From Micropterix aruncella (taxonomy: Eukaryota; Arthropoda; Insecta; Lepidoptera; Micropterigidae): a stretch of 64,000 nt of DNA. The notes under the pieces are model-generated. The model had not been told where the DNA came from and searched no databases. It saw only the letters and a list, made by a program, of their open reading frames with translations. Positions 35,190-46,489 of this stretch are shown piece by piece. The DNA lies in the NCBI GenBank assembly GCA_944548615.1, contig OX155965.1:22844756-22908755 (forward strand), in the 5' to 3' direction. Each line of letters starts with the position of its first letter. Within the stretch, counting starts at the first letter, position 1. Both the position numbers and the translations under genes were made by a program.

Positions 35190-35995
35190 ATATGTTTTTT
35201 GGAGTAAACATTTATTTCAATGCTACGCCAGCCACGCTAATTAAAAAATGGTATATTTGTGAAAATGTTTTCGATATATTCATTAAACTAAACAGCACAC
35301 TCACCTGAAAGTAAGCACTATTCACGTATCGCTATTGGTGGAGGAAAGCCAAGGAAAAAAATGCTCGTTATTATTTAAAATTGTTTCTTGTGACAAATTA
35401 TACTTAATATGGTACCTATAGACTTATTGCATAAGCATGTGGATAGTCTTTCATGTGACACCTACTAAATAAAGATTTGCCGCCTCTCCAAAAGTAGCTT
35501 TAATTTTAGCATTTTCCTTCGGATTCCTGGATGCCTTGTTGCGTTCTGCTTCGGATGCTTTGGATTCTCAGCATTTCAGAGTCGGCCGTGCAATCAGATA
35601 AAACGTAATTTTCAAATTGGTTTGCTCTACATTTTTTACGTGCAACAATTATCGTCAAACTTTATAACCTGAAAATGGCAGATTTTATTGATGCGTATAA
35701 TACCTAATAGATATTTCATTCAATAAAAGAGCTATTAGATAAGAATATTGAAGAAGCTGCAAGTTTTATAGGGAATGAGTCCAGATAGTACGTAGGTGTT
35801 TTCTTGGGTTTAAAAATACCCCACACAGAGTATAAATCAATCACTAACAAGGTCTAAAAGTCAGGTTGGTTTTATCTCTTCAAAAATATAATTACTCACA
35901 TAAATGCTGTGCATTTTTCAGATGCCTTGTTTGGTTGGAATACCTCGTATACAAGCGACGCAAATAATATTTAAAGTCCGCCATATTTAAGAAAT
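35190..35995. other. No gene recognised
   Basis: Mixed DNA, no supported frame. Confidence 0.5.
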
Positions 35996-35999
35996 AACT

Positions 36000-36135
36000 A
36001 ATTAAAATACCATTTTAATACCACGGAAAATACTATAAATATAGTACCAATTGGGATGGTTAGGTAAGCGCGGGGGGGGGGGGGGGGGGGGTTGTATACT
36101 TGCCGTGAAGGTCTTGGGTTGACGCAACCGATTTT
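36000..36135 (+). repeat. Repeat with 18-bp G-run, pair with 52065-52235
   Basis: AATACCATTTTAATACCACG, a poly-G run at 36074-36091, then CTTGCCGTGAAGGTCTTGG. The copy at 52.07-52.23 kb has the same order, with a G-rich but interrupted stretch. Confidence 0.7.
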
Positions 36136-36217
36136 TTTAAATTTAGCTAATGAAACTAAAAGATTAGAAAACATCTTTTTCATAGAATTACATTCTCGAC
36201 AATTACACATCGTACAT

Positions 36218-36257
36218 ATTGGTGTCTTCCTTGGAACATTGGTGTCTTCCTTGGAAC
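36218..36257. repeat. 20-bp perfect tandem duplication
   Basis: ATTGGTGTCTTCCTTGGAAC occurs twice back to back. Confidence 0.95.
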
Positions 36258-36989
36258 AGGCGGTGCCTAGTTAGGAGTGACGCAGAATCTTTGTGTTCAA
36301 ATAATTCTTATATATTTTGTTTAATAAATGAGGTGAAGCTTAAGTTAATACTGGTATGACGGGATTGCCTTCGTACTAGGGAAAGCCGACGGATTTAATT
36401 TGAGGCTGAAGTAACAGCTATTTGCAACAGCGAATTCGGGGGATATGATCAAAATCATTCTAGTCCACTCTCTCCGGCATCTATATACAATCATAACGAT
36501 CTCCCAATTGTACCACAACATAACGAACAAAAGAAACGATCAAGTCATCCGACTTGTTAGGCAATCCGTCGCGGAAAAAACCCATCAACAGTAATTGGGA
36601 TTATCTACTGTAGTGCGAATCAGCACTGCACAGTGCTGAAGCAGGGTCGATTTGATTCGCCCCCAATGTCCACGGGCGTGAACACCGAACACAGACAAAT
36701 GTGACTAAGCTATAGATAGACTAAGAGGTGATGGAAAAAAGACAGAAGTGGAATCCGAAGTGAGTGTAAAAAGTGAAAATGTAAAAAGTTGAGTGACGTC
36801 AATGTCACCCAACTTTGTAATACTAATGCGATCTTGTGGTTTGTTCCTAAACGAATCGAAGCATGAATCGATTTTCGAAAGAAATATCATTTTTTTCTTC
36901 TTTCCGAGATTGGCCGTCAGCTCTCCGTGTGCGTTTCGATTCTGTGCCAAGAGAAATAGGTCTTCTACGCTGGCTATTACAGTCCTTAG

Positions 36990-37195
36990 TCTTTTCTCTG
37001 GTCGTAACGGTCTCCGTTCCATCGGGTTCAGAAGAGGGAGGAAGAGAGAGTGCACCCGTGGTCGCGCGCCCACCTGTGCACTATAATATAGCCTGCGCAC
37101 TTGACTGCTACCGAACAATGGACTCTGAGAAGACTAAAGAAGTCAGTAGAATCTACAACGCAGTCGCTATGGCCGAACACGGCTAGAAGGATATA
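36990..37195 (+). repeat. GC-rich repeat, pair with 50872-51085
   Basis: CTCTGGTCGTAACGGTCTCC, GAGAGTGCACCCGTGGTCGC, AGAAGACTAAAGAAGTCA and GCCGAACACGGCTAGAAGG recur at 50.9-51.1 kb with only about ten differences. Insertion differences shift any reading frame between the two, so coding is unlikely. Upstream, 36820-36895 matches 6588-6665. Confidence 0.8.
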
Positions 37196-37209
37196 TATAT
37201 ATTACAGTC

Positions 37210-37760
37210 CATTCCCTGATGTTCCTCAGCCACGACATTCTTTTACTTCCAGCGCGTCTTTTCCCCTCAATCTTGCCCATCATAATTACTTAAAGAAATT
37301 GGTACCGATCGTGTCAAAGCACATATCCTAACTAACTGGTTTTCGCCTTTTTCATGGTCTATAAGTGTTATCGGGATCGGTTGACGCGCCGTAGTACTTC
37401 AACATTCGTGACTCCATGGACCCAGCTAATCTTCAACATTCTTCGGTAACACAAAATATCATAGTCTGCACTTTAATGAAGAGAGAAGAAAACGTGTGAC
37501 GATAAGGTAAAATGTATTTTTATTAGAAAATCGAATACATTTGGTTAATAGACCTATAGTTTTTCGATCAGAAATGTAGTTTTTTCAATCAAACCTTTGT
37601 TGAAAACTCATTTTTTATATTAGTAAATTTAAAAAATAGAAAAACCAGCAAAATTACAAATACTTGATCCTTATTCCCCGGATCATTAATCCTTCATATG
37701 ATTTTACATAATAATAGATACAAAATTTACAAAAAAAAAACACTCGTTTTAAAAAAACAT
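37210..37760. other. No gene recognised
   Basis: AT-rich DNA; ACGTGTGACGATAAGG near 37492 faintly resembles 6690-6705. Confidence 0.4.
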
Positions 37761-37764
37761 AGTT

Positions 37765-38085
37765 TATAAGTGCAGCAGTCATGTCATGGTGAAACATAAA
37801 ACGGGCTATCATAATTGAATGCATATTCGAAATTTCGTGTCTGTGCTGTTGACCGTTGAGGAGTCCCCTCGTCGGGAGCCTACCCTGGGTATAGAATCAG
37901 GTCATGCTTACCATAAAAAATGCATTGTCATCGGAACCGAACCAACATGAAAATGTTCAAGCATATGATATTTGAGGAGTTTCCTCAATTCCTCATGGAT
38001 CCCATCATCAGAAAAGAATTTTGATAAAAATGAGACCAATCTGGAAGTAAATCCTATCAAATAAAAAAAGAATTTTGCAAATCAG
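37765..38085 (-). repeat. Lepidopteran ACCGACTTC repeat, copy 3 (partial)
   Basis: Reverse match to the interior of the repeat: GAAATTTCGTGTCTGTGCTG, TGAGGAGTCCCCTCGTCGGG and GATCCCATCATCAGAA. Only one ~118-bp unit is present and both family termini are missing. Confidence 0.8.
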
Positions 38086-38099
38086 TATAGAATCATGCC

Positions 38100-38690
38100 G
38101 TGGTCATTTCAGAAGGCTTAAAATCCTCACCCTTCCATCGTTATATGTTGGAATGCATTACATTGATTTTAGACCAAACCCAGAACTACTCAAAAGGAAT
38201 GCTACAACAGAAAGAGAATTTTTAAACAATTTTTAAACCCTGTGTGATATAATTTCTATGCATCTTTACTATTTCAATCTCTAATGTAGGTACTTAATAT
38301 TCTGTTTGACAATGGTTATATAAATTTATCGACTATTTCAGATATTTTATAATTAATAAAGACATTTTATTTTACTTTATGACAATGCTAATTTTGTTTT
38401 TCCTATTTTTAACACAAAATTTACTGCACTTTTTTATTCTCATTTTTATGATCTTGGAATGAAATCATATAATATGCTGGGCCTGGACCATTTACAACTA
38501 CCGGTCTTTATAAAGATCAAAAAAAGGTATGGGGAATACCCTCTATTAAAAAATATTAACGAGCAGATAACTTTTGCTTATTGTTTACCAATCGCCGCAG
38601 TGATCGTTTGACAGTGTTTCGGTGGATAGATAATTATCTTATTATCATATTATTTAAGTGCTTTTCTATTTTAATTCGTATAAGCGTAAT
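38100..38690. other. No gene recognised
   Basis: AT-rich DNA with no supported frame. The last ~120 bp could be the promoter or leader of the possible exon that follows. Confidence 0.4.
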
Positions 38691-38701
38691 TAACTTTCAC
38701 T

Positions 38702-38715
38702 ATGTCTTCAAAACG
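38702..38715 (+). other. Possible first coding exon with splice donor (speculative)
   Basis: ATG TCT TCA AAA CG followed by GTAAGT, a consensus splice donor, after a moderately GC-containing leader. It would encode MSSK plus two bases of the next codon. A Helitron begins 375 bp downstream, inside what would be the intron. No acceptor or second exon is recognisable, so this may be chance or part of a repeat. Confidence 0.2.
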
Positions 38716-39091
38716 GTAAGTGTTTACAAATAAACTTGTGATTGAAATTTATTTCATACATGTTTTTTATACATTTATGACCTAGATAGATATATAGTAT
38801 ATAGATAGATAGATAATAAAGCCTTTTTCATAGTAATAACTGTGTTTCTTTAATTTAAAATAGGATACAATCGATAAAGTAGTAGTTATAATATGAGCGT
38901 TAACCTACCTGCCTATTACTACTGATTTCCGAGCTTTCCTGAAAAGTCAGATTTTTTTGGTATATTTTCATTTTTACTTTATGTATCAAGGTAATAATAC
39001 TAAAAAACTACTGTGATACGAGATAAGTAGTAAAGTTTATAAAAGTTTCAGTAACAACTGGGTTTAACATTCTTCTTTTTATTATTGTAAC

Positions 39092-39119
39092 TAGCGACCC
39101 GCCCCGGCTTCGCACGGGT
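39092..39119 (-). terminator. Helitron 3'-terminal hairpin
   Basis: GC-rich palindromic segment (CCCG...CGGG and GCGA...TCGC pair) directly before the CTAG end. In Helitrons this hairpin marks the end of transposition. Confidence 0.85.
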
Positions 39120-39174
39120 GCAATGCTGATACTAAATACAGTACAGAAAAACTGTGAACGTTGTATATAAAAAC

Positions 39175-39202
39175 ATAGCGGCCCGCTCTGGCTTCGCACG
39201 GG
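39175..39202 (-). repeat. Second copy of the Helitron 3' hairpin
   Basis: CCCGTGCGAAGCCAGAGCGG then GCCGCTATG repeats the terminal hairpin about 85 bp inside the true end, with CTAT in place of CTAG. It may be an alternative or ancestral end. Confidence 0.8.
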
Positions 39203-39420
39203 TATAAAATATATAGCCTATGTGATTAAAATCGATCCAGTAGTTTTGATTTATTCATTACTGCCCGTGGCCCGCACGCGTTAAATTTGGAGTAAAACAA
39301 TCCCCCTTTCCCTATACCATGAAGATTTCCTGCTATCTTTGGAATATCTAAATTCATACACTACATTTTTACTTATTTACTTTTTACATTTTTAACTATT
39401 TATTTTATTTTTACAACATA

Positions 39421-41350
39421 TTACAGAATGTCTTTATAAACAACGTTCACAGCTTTCTTGTCATTAGACAATACAAACATGTTTTCTCTGGAGGTCACTC
39501 TTGAAAGAGCGACATACAGTTGTCCATAAAAACAGTCAACGCTCAAATCTAAGCCTGCAACGTTGAAGGTTTGACCCTGCGATTTATTAATGGTCATTGC
39601 AAAAGATATCTTTACCGGAAACTGTAAACGTTTAAATTGGAAGGGTAAATCCGATGGTATCAGAGGGATTCGGGGAATCAATACATCTTCTCCGGTACCA
39701 CATCCTGTGAGTATTGTGCACTCTATTATGAAAGTTTTCAATGATTTTACCAGCAAACGCGTGCCATTGCAAAGTTTAGGTGGATTCAGGTTTCTTAATA
39801 AAATAACAGGACAACCTACTTTCAACACCATTTTGTGAGGAGGGAGTCCAGACGGGTTCAAAGAGTTTAGAAATTCTGTAGGAAAATGAACAGCTTCTTC
39901 CAAATCGAGAACAGTATCGACCGAGTAGTATATTTTCGTCGGCGCATCAATCTTTGAAAGAATCAAGTTATTTACTTTATCTACTTGTTCGTTAGTTGGT
40001 GACAGAATCGCTCTTTCTTTAAACCTAGATATTGTCTTATAACTTATGTTATCAATGTCAGGATAGACATTGTTGACTAACTCTTGGATGTTGTCTATCA
40101 AAACGCAAAGGTTTTCTAGGTCAATCCTTCCCTCACTTTGTGTTAACTCTCCATTACCAACTTTTAGCAGCATCTCTGGAAATAGCCTGTTCTCACGTGA
40201 AGATGACGAAACCCTCATATTAGTTTTAAGCTTTAATTTATTGACATGTGGCCAAAGGTTGGATCTTTTTAGGCAAGCATTTATTTCGTCAGCACGTGTT
40301 CCTCGAGTCACAACTGGTAGGATTTGACGGAAATCTCCTGAGAACAGAATTGTACATCCACCCATAGGTGAATTTTTGTTGCGCAAATCGCGCATTGTCC
40401 TATCCAGTGCTTCCACAGACGTCTTGTTTGACATGGTAGCTTCGTCCCAGACTATTAATGAGCAGTCACGCATCAATTTTCCTGTATTGCTCTGTTTAGA
40501 AACACTACAGACGCTGTTATTATCATCGGTGGCGATTTTCAGCGGGAGCTTGAATGTGGAGTGTGCGGTTCGGCCTCCTTCCAAAAGCGTAGCGGCAATG
40601 CCGGATGACGCAACAGCTAACGCAATTTTTCCGATAGATCTCACTTTTTTTAAAAGCAGATTGATTAAAAATGTTTTTCCTGTACCTCCTGGGGCATCAA
40701 GGAAAAACAATTTCCCTTCATTGTTATCAATTGTTGATAGTAATGCAGTGAATACTTTTTTCTGATCGATGTTTAATCGTGGCTCATCTTGAGCTATATT
40801 TTGTAAAAGTCTCGTTTGATCGTATGATGTTTCTCTTGTGTATTCGGCACTGTTAGTTAAATCTGAGTTAGTAGTATTAGCTGGCATCGGCAGCCCAAAA
40901 TCCTTGATCGATTTACCCGAAAGTAATTGCACTACTTTGTTCAATTCCAATAATGCTTCGTCAAATATGTTTTGATCATATTGTACATCATCTGAGTTTA
41001 ACTCTCGCCGTCGCCGAATCAGAATATCACTGGCCATATTTTCTTGAAATTTATTCCATAGATTAACAGAATCAGTTACTTGACAAAACACTACTATGAC
41101 GGCAAATAAATATCTTAATGATGTAGCTGAACTACAAACAGCTGCTTCTGATAATGTGTTTTCCCAGTAAGAATCGTCTTCCAAGAGCCCCATAGCTTTG
41201 CATGCTGCTTGATAAGTATTGTAAACAACACCTTGTACAGTTCTTAGGTGTGCAAAGGATGTCGGGCCTTTTACAATATGCAATAACATTCTCAGATAAA
41301 AGCATTCGCTGTTGTTGGGATGAACCACGTAGACTCTGCAAAGAGCATCC
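39421..41350 (-). pseudogene. Helitron protein, SF1 helicase part
   Basis: C-terminal Pif1-like DNA helicase that unwinds the strand during rolling-circle transposition. Motifs from VHPNNSECFYLRMLL on: Walker A DAPGGTGKTF (~211-220), GIAATLL, Walker B LIVWDEATM (~291-299), GGCTILFSGDFRQILPVV (motif III), ATLSPTN-like AILSPTN, TINKSQGQT (motif V) and LYVALSRVTSRENMFVLS (motif VI). All key residues are present and the segment is open to its stop at 39421. It lies one phase off the Rep segment; the join falls in a 7-A run (plus strand T-run 41352-41358), where one extra A would restore continuity. The ATG near 41328 is an internal residue, not a true start. Confidence 0.95.
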
Positions 41351-43244
41351 GTTTTTTTACTCCGGGGAAACCATCAACCGCAGTACCTTGTTTTCGCCGT
41401 TGAAAAGTTTTAGAACTCTGGTTCCATGTATAGTAACCTGGAACTCTGTCATACGTCAGTGTTTTCGCGAAATCATCTTGAGCACATAACTTGAAGAATG
41501 CTGTCAATGTTGTATCCCGCGGGTTATTAACAACTTCTTGTATATTGTTCTCTGTGAAATATACTCTTTGTCCATTTTCTAAATGAACTGCAAGGTGGAC
41601 AATTGTTGGAGCCCGGTCGTGCACTTCGAATGATAAAATCCTCCATACAGCTTCAGAGCTGCAGATGTAACGTCCAGACTGATATTTTTCCACTTCATTT
41701 GGTGATTGTATGCTGAAAGTGGCTTGATCACTGCCTTTATTAATGTACTTAGTAACATATTGAATTGACTTTATTGAATTGCACAACTCTACGTTGATGT
41801 GGGCATCAAAATTTTTCAAAAGGAGCGGATTATAGGGAACGATCCATCGGTTATCAATATCATGGTTTCGGACGGTAGCATTTTGCCCACCCTGTTCTGG
41901 CGATCGTCGACGATATTTGGGATATCCGTCATCGCTAGTACTTGTTTGTGTTTGGAACGACTTCGGAAATTTTTTGCTGCATTTAGAATCTCGCATACAT
42001 GGAGAATTCGGGTTTAAAGTCCCGCAAGGGCCGTGTACCATATGTTTCTTTACGATTTCGTACAGGATAGGATCTTCATCTTTATCCGGTAATTCAGCTG
42101 AAATAACCCTGTCAATTTTGTTTGGTCTAATTTTGTTCACTAACCACACCAACAGGTGTACATGTGGCAAGCCACGTTTCTGCCATTCTATTGTGTACAT
42201 ATGACAGCGCGGCGGACCGAATATATGAGACTTGTTAATGAGGTGCAGGAGTTTCTGTACTTTTAAATGGAAGACTCTGTTAACTATATCGTATCTGTCT
42301 TGTGGAGTTAAATTGGTGTTAATATTTTCATTGATTTCCGGCCAATTTGGGTTACATGTTGCAGTTATAAATAAATCAGGTTTGCCGTAATTTCTTACGT
42401 AAGTCATGGCGTCTTGCGATTTTTCGTGTAAATATCGAGGTCCACCTGTGAATGATGAAGGTAGTATAACCAACTGCCCAATGCCGTTGCGGTGTTCATT
42501 CGCCTGTAAAGCATCCTGAAGATGAACGTAATTTTCAGCTCTCAATTTAGTTTGATTATTACGGATGTAGGCCAATCTCTCAGATTCAATTTTCGCATAT
42601 TGATCTACCAAGTATTGGTTTGTTAACATTCCATATCTAAGCAAAGTATTGAAATTGTTACGTCTTGTCATTATACGGTAGCAATAGTAGTTCATACATG
42701 ACATTGTTTTACGCAGAGGTGTACCACCGATTGGGTCAACTTGAGAAATATTAATGGCATAACCATTTTCTCCACGACATAGCATCAAAGGATATTGTAA
42801 GCTGTCATAAGATCTGTGTAACTCTGAAATTTTGTGCAAATTATCATCACGACTATGCAATACAATATCTCTTTTGTCAAATTGCTGTCCAGCTATCACC
42901 ACTGCTACTTCACTCGTGGAAGGCGCATTGTATCGTCCTCTGTGTTCTCCAACAGGAACTTTATTTGCATGGATTACGACATTAAAGTCAGGAGTATCTG
43001 CTGGAACACTCTCAATCGCAGTTTTGAAAGACTGTATGTAGCAATTATGAGAATGTAACATATCTTGGAGAGATCTAATCAAATCTCTATCAATTGGCTG
43101 TGCAACACTTGTACACCGCGTAGATGCGTGTGTATCTGGATCTGCAATAAAATATATTTGCAGAAATTTGTGATCATCGGGTCGAAGTGGTAGCAAGCTC
43201 CCAGCTAAGTGGTACACTTGCCCTTGAATTTTAAATGTAGCCAT
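41351..43244 (-). pseudogene. Helitron protein, Rep (HUH nuclease) part
   Basis: Nicks and rejoins the element's ends. From MATFKIQGQVYHLAGSLLPL it contains the Helitron-like N-terminal domain, NYYCYRIMTR and YGKPDLFITATCNPNWPEI. The HUH motif is GLPHVHLLVW (H361, H363), and a Cys-rich stretch (HGPCG..NPNSPCM..SKCSKKFPK) follows. The two-tyrosine motif is YVTKYINK (Y496, Y500, four apart as in animal Helitrons). After GFPGVKK the frame leaves the true path and ends out of phase at 41292. The N-terminal join with the upstream segment near 43240-43250 is also out of phase. Active-site residues are all intact. Confidence 0.95.
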
Positions 43245-43944
43245 GAACCCACGCTCACGACTTGCTTACTCTTAAAAGAGGTCATTTGAAATGCGTTATT
43301 ATAACGGCGTATATTGCGCATGAATTGCTTGGATTTCTGATGATCACCCGTAAGAAGAGAGTGAAGTGGTTCAGGTGGAGGGAGAACTTCTTCTAATTTG
43401 ACTTTTCCTTGTAAGCAACACATGCCTTTCGATTCGTCCTTGAATTTCAATGCCAAGCAATGTTCACACACTACTGACATAGTACCTATTGATACTATAC
43501 GATCGTCTTTGTAAGAAATCGAAGGATCGTAATTCATGGCAGAATTTTCTTTATTCACCCATGAATTAGTAACTCGTGCTGATGATTCTCTGGCTCTCTG
43601 TATTCGATGTCTTTCCCTATCTCGGCTGCGGTGAACCTCACGCTCTACTGAAGATTCTCTCTCTCTCTCAGCTCTATATCTATCCCGAAGCTGACTGAGG
43701 CGAGCCTCACGCTCTACTGACGATTCTCTGTCCCTCTGAACCGTATGCCTATCTTGATCCCGGCTGCGGCGAATCTCACGCTCTACTGAAGATTCTCTCT
43801 CTCTCTCTCAGCTCTATATCTATCCCGAGCCTGACTGAGGCGAGCCTCACGTTCCGTTGACGATTCTTCATCTCTTGCTGAACGTACTCTTCTGGCATTC
43901 ACTGTACTACGACCTATGTTCGAACGACGACGTCTTCCAGACAT
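43205..43944 (-). pseudogene. Helitron protein, N-terminal basic repeats and zinc region
   Basis: Start chosen at the ATG 43944-43942 (MSGRRRRSNIGRST), since an in-frame codon further upstream is TTG. An Arg/Glu-rich region of ~23-residue repeats (REARLSQARDRYRAERERES type) follows; its DNA repeats with a 138-bp period (43626 and 43764). Then MSVVCEHCLALKF, KGMCCLQGKVKLEEVLPPP and LLTGDHQKSKQFMRNIRRYN, the usual zinc-finger-like region before Rep. A (CT)n tract at 43791-43812 is one dinucleotide longer than its sister repeat and breaks the frame (RERENLQ stop). A second break lies near 43245. Whole protein if continuous: about 1500 residues, normal for animal Helitrons. Confidence 0.85.
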
Positions 43945-44061
43945 GACTTTATAATTTCTGTACAAAATTTACTCAGTTCTATATGTATGATTACCTATGC
44001 ACAAATTGCCATATTATTAGTATGTGCCGCAGTAAAAAATATCTAAATTCTTACCATTTAG

Positions 44062-44325
44062 AAACAAAAGATAATCAGCAATCGTAAAAAACAAAAGATA
44101 CCTATTCTATTCAGTTCTTTTTTTTTACTGAAATACCTCAACTTAAACAACGATTTTAATTATAAAAAATAATTTGCTATTCGTGCGACTAAAAACAAAA
44201 GATAATCAACAATCATCAACAACAAAAGATACCTATTCTAGTACTTTTTCTAAACTTACATATCTCACCTTAAATCACGATTTTTGAAAATAATTTCCCT
44301 AATATTAAATTGATCTAACTGTAAA
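44062..44325 (-). repeat. 131-bp tandem duplication in Helitron leader
   Basis: ACAAAAGATAATCA... followed by ACAAAAGATACCTATTCT occurs twice with a 131-bp period (44064 and 44195), within the untranslated leader upstream of the Helitron ATG. Confidence 0.75.
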
Positions 44326-44656
44326 TTTTAATCAAGATCTTAATAGAAAATTGCAATCCATAAATTATGGTTTTATTTAATCTAATCTTATCTCACCTTA
44401 TGTAGGTACTTATAATTGCTATAAGTGCGATTTAAAAATTAACCCTAGAATAGAATATAATTTATATTTTAAAACTACTATCATACAATTATTTATCGTA
44501 ACTTACTTATAATTACTGATACGTTGTCGCGCTGAAAAGCACGTTTTTATTACCTAAGTATTGCTATTTTCCTCGCTGGAGAGCACCGATATAATAAACG
44601 CGTCCGATCGCTGCTAAATTCAAAGTGCTATAGGGAAAACCGCGGCCTCAGACGCG

Positions 44657-44666
44657 CTATTTATAG
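44657..44666 (-). promoter_or_regulatory. Candidate TATA box of the Helitron gene
   Basis: CTATAAATAG on the minus strand inside the only GC-rich part of the leader, about 715 bp upstream of the predicted ATG. Position and context suit a promoter; the transcription start would lie near 44630 (inference). Confidence 0.5.
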
Positions 44667-45269
44667 GCACGCTCTTGCCGCACCGGGCGGCCGGCCGGTA
44701 CCGCCGTAAACGCTACGTCCCGCAATTTTTAAATCTGTAATATCTTCGAAAATATTCACTTAAATCATACGGTGTAAAGGGCCATATAGATCTATATTAA
44801 ATGAACAATGTATTCAAGGTATTTAATTGGTTAAGGATTAATGCTGTATTGGTTAAAATCGCTTCGAAAATTAGCCATTATTTGTCGTAAAAAGTAAATG
44901 ACAAAAAAAAGTTATTGTGGGTTATCCATAAAAGATAGACATATACCATCACGGACTTTTCTGTAGACCTTTTCAATGTGTACAATACTTAGTACATTAT
45001 TTTGATAAAACTCGTAGGGTTCAGCCTGCGTTTGCAATGTAAGCGGAAAAAATGTAATTATTTACGACATCACATTAGAAACCTCAAAAATAGCAGTACT
45101 TCTCCACTATTTAATGGATATAATTATACATATAAACCTTCCTCTTGAATCACTCTATCTATTAAAAAAAACCGCATCAAAATCCGTTGCGTAGTTTCAA
45201 AGATTTAAGCATACAAAGGGACATAGGGACAGAGAAAGCGACTTTGTTTTATACTATGTAGTGATGACA

Positions 45270-46105
45270 ATCCACGAAATTTCTCAAAAGTCAAAAAGTA
45301 AGTTGATAAGTAATTGATTATTAAGGTTTTTGATATTTTTTATTGTATTCGAGTTTTGCGACTTACAAGTAAATTTGAATAAAAATGTAAATTATGAAAT
45401 ATCTTAATAAAATAAAATAAAAGAGATATAGGTATACGTATTCGTATGTCTACTTTTCGGCTTATGCATACAAAAAAGTGCCAAGATTTACTTATATATT
45501 ATAATAACAAGAAAGATTTCTATATTTTTAAAATGTTTTTCTCTAAAAATGCATAATCATTACATTATGCAAACCAGCAGTTTGTGTTGCAGTTTTTGGA
45601 CAGTAATTAAATAAATATTCAAACATATTAAGTTTTTTATTACCAATTTATTTTTGTAAGGACACTTGACAGATTTAAAAAAAATATATTAAAAAAGATG
45701 ACGCTTTTAACGAAGGTCAAGCCATACCACTACTTCACGCGGTTTTGAATTTTTTTCTTTATTCACACTTTAAAACTTATTTCACTTTGACACTTGAAAA
45801 AACATTTTCTATTAATCACAAATCTATGGCCAATTTTACTTGTTTACTAAGTAACATTTTTGGCGATGACTCTTGGTCTGTGATTGGAGGCGTTCGACGC
45901 AGACGAAAGTCGACGACCTCTCAGATTAAATTGGCCGGAAAAACACGATTGTCCGATTTTACATAAGTGGCTCCAGTTTTTATCTTACCGTCTTGCTGAA
46001 TTTTTACATTTTCAAAGAAAAAATGAGGCTAGAATGAAGGTCGTTAAAAATAGGTCTTTCTTTAAACATTATAGCATAATTTAATCCTACAGTGGTGGTC
46101 ATGGA
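45270..46105. other. No gene recognised
   Basis: AT-rich flank of the Helitron; two short overlapping plus-strand frames (45745-46084) match nothing I know. Confidence 0.45.
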
Positions 46106-46107
46106 TA

Positions 46108-46180
46108 GTTCATGCGAGCAAGGCAGTCCAATACGTTAGAGCGGAATATGAAATTGTTCGAGTGTTACTTTTCCAACTTA
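46108..46180. mobile_element. Fragment of the 14.4-kb MITE family
   Basis: GCGAGCAAGGCAGTCCAATA followed by CGTTAGAGCGGAATATGAAA matches the arm of the MITE at 14356-14682. Only one arm is visible. Confidence 0.65.
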
Positions 46181-46239
46181 AAGCTACCAATCGAACATAA
46201 AGACACGTAATGAGACCGGACGATTTTTTTTTTACTAAT

Positions 46240-46476
46240 TCAGATGGTTTTATGTTCGGGAGGTAGATTTTGTACTGGAAAAGATACGATCGTAGCACTG
46301 TATATTAAACATCTGATATCTTTAATATACAGTGCTAGGTTATTATACAATTTGGAAGCAAGATACGAGTAGCTGGATTGGCCAAAAGCGGATCTTTTGA
46401 GAGGAATTTCAAAGTCAGCGAGCATTTCGAATATTCGATGGGAGCTGATTTCATGAGCGAGGGGCCTATATTGCAA
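46240..46476 (-). pseudogene. LINE RT C-terminal fragment
   Basis: 78 codons: LAHEISSHRIFEMLADFEIP, KRSAFGQSSYSYLASKLYNN, LALYIKDIRC. The FGQ.SYSYLASKLYN block corresponds to FGQRHYSFIATRLYNKL of the 24-kb LINE, so this is the same part of a related protein. No RT core is present and the coding trace is lost upstream near 46490. Confidence 0.65.
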
Positions 46477-46489
46477 AAAAAAACCCGTA

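Larger units (their letters stand above)
39091..45264 (-). mobile_element. Full-length Helitron (rolling-circle transposon)
   Basis: 6174 bp on the minus strand. The 5' end is TCACTACATAGTATAAAACA, starting at 45264 and preceded by A. The 3' end is a GC-rich hairpin (CCCGTGCGAAGCCGGGGCGG) followed by CTAG at 39094-39091 and then T. A|TC...CTAG|T is the Helitron signature, with insertion between A and T and no target duplication. Inside are a TATA-type promoter and the Rep-helicase gene in three phases. The family is common in insects, especially Lepidoptera. Autonomous-type but apparently inactivated by frameshifts. Confidence 0.96.

Noticed and set aside
36705..37186. Overlapping frames on both strands (up to 137 codons)
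   Set aside because: The second copy of this repeat at 50.9 kb has a one-base shift that destroys them, so coding is unlikely.
39590..43058. Plus-strand frames of 70-130 codons
   Set aside because: All are antisense to the Helitron protein.
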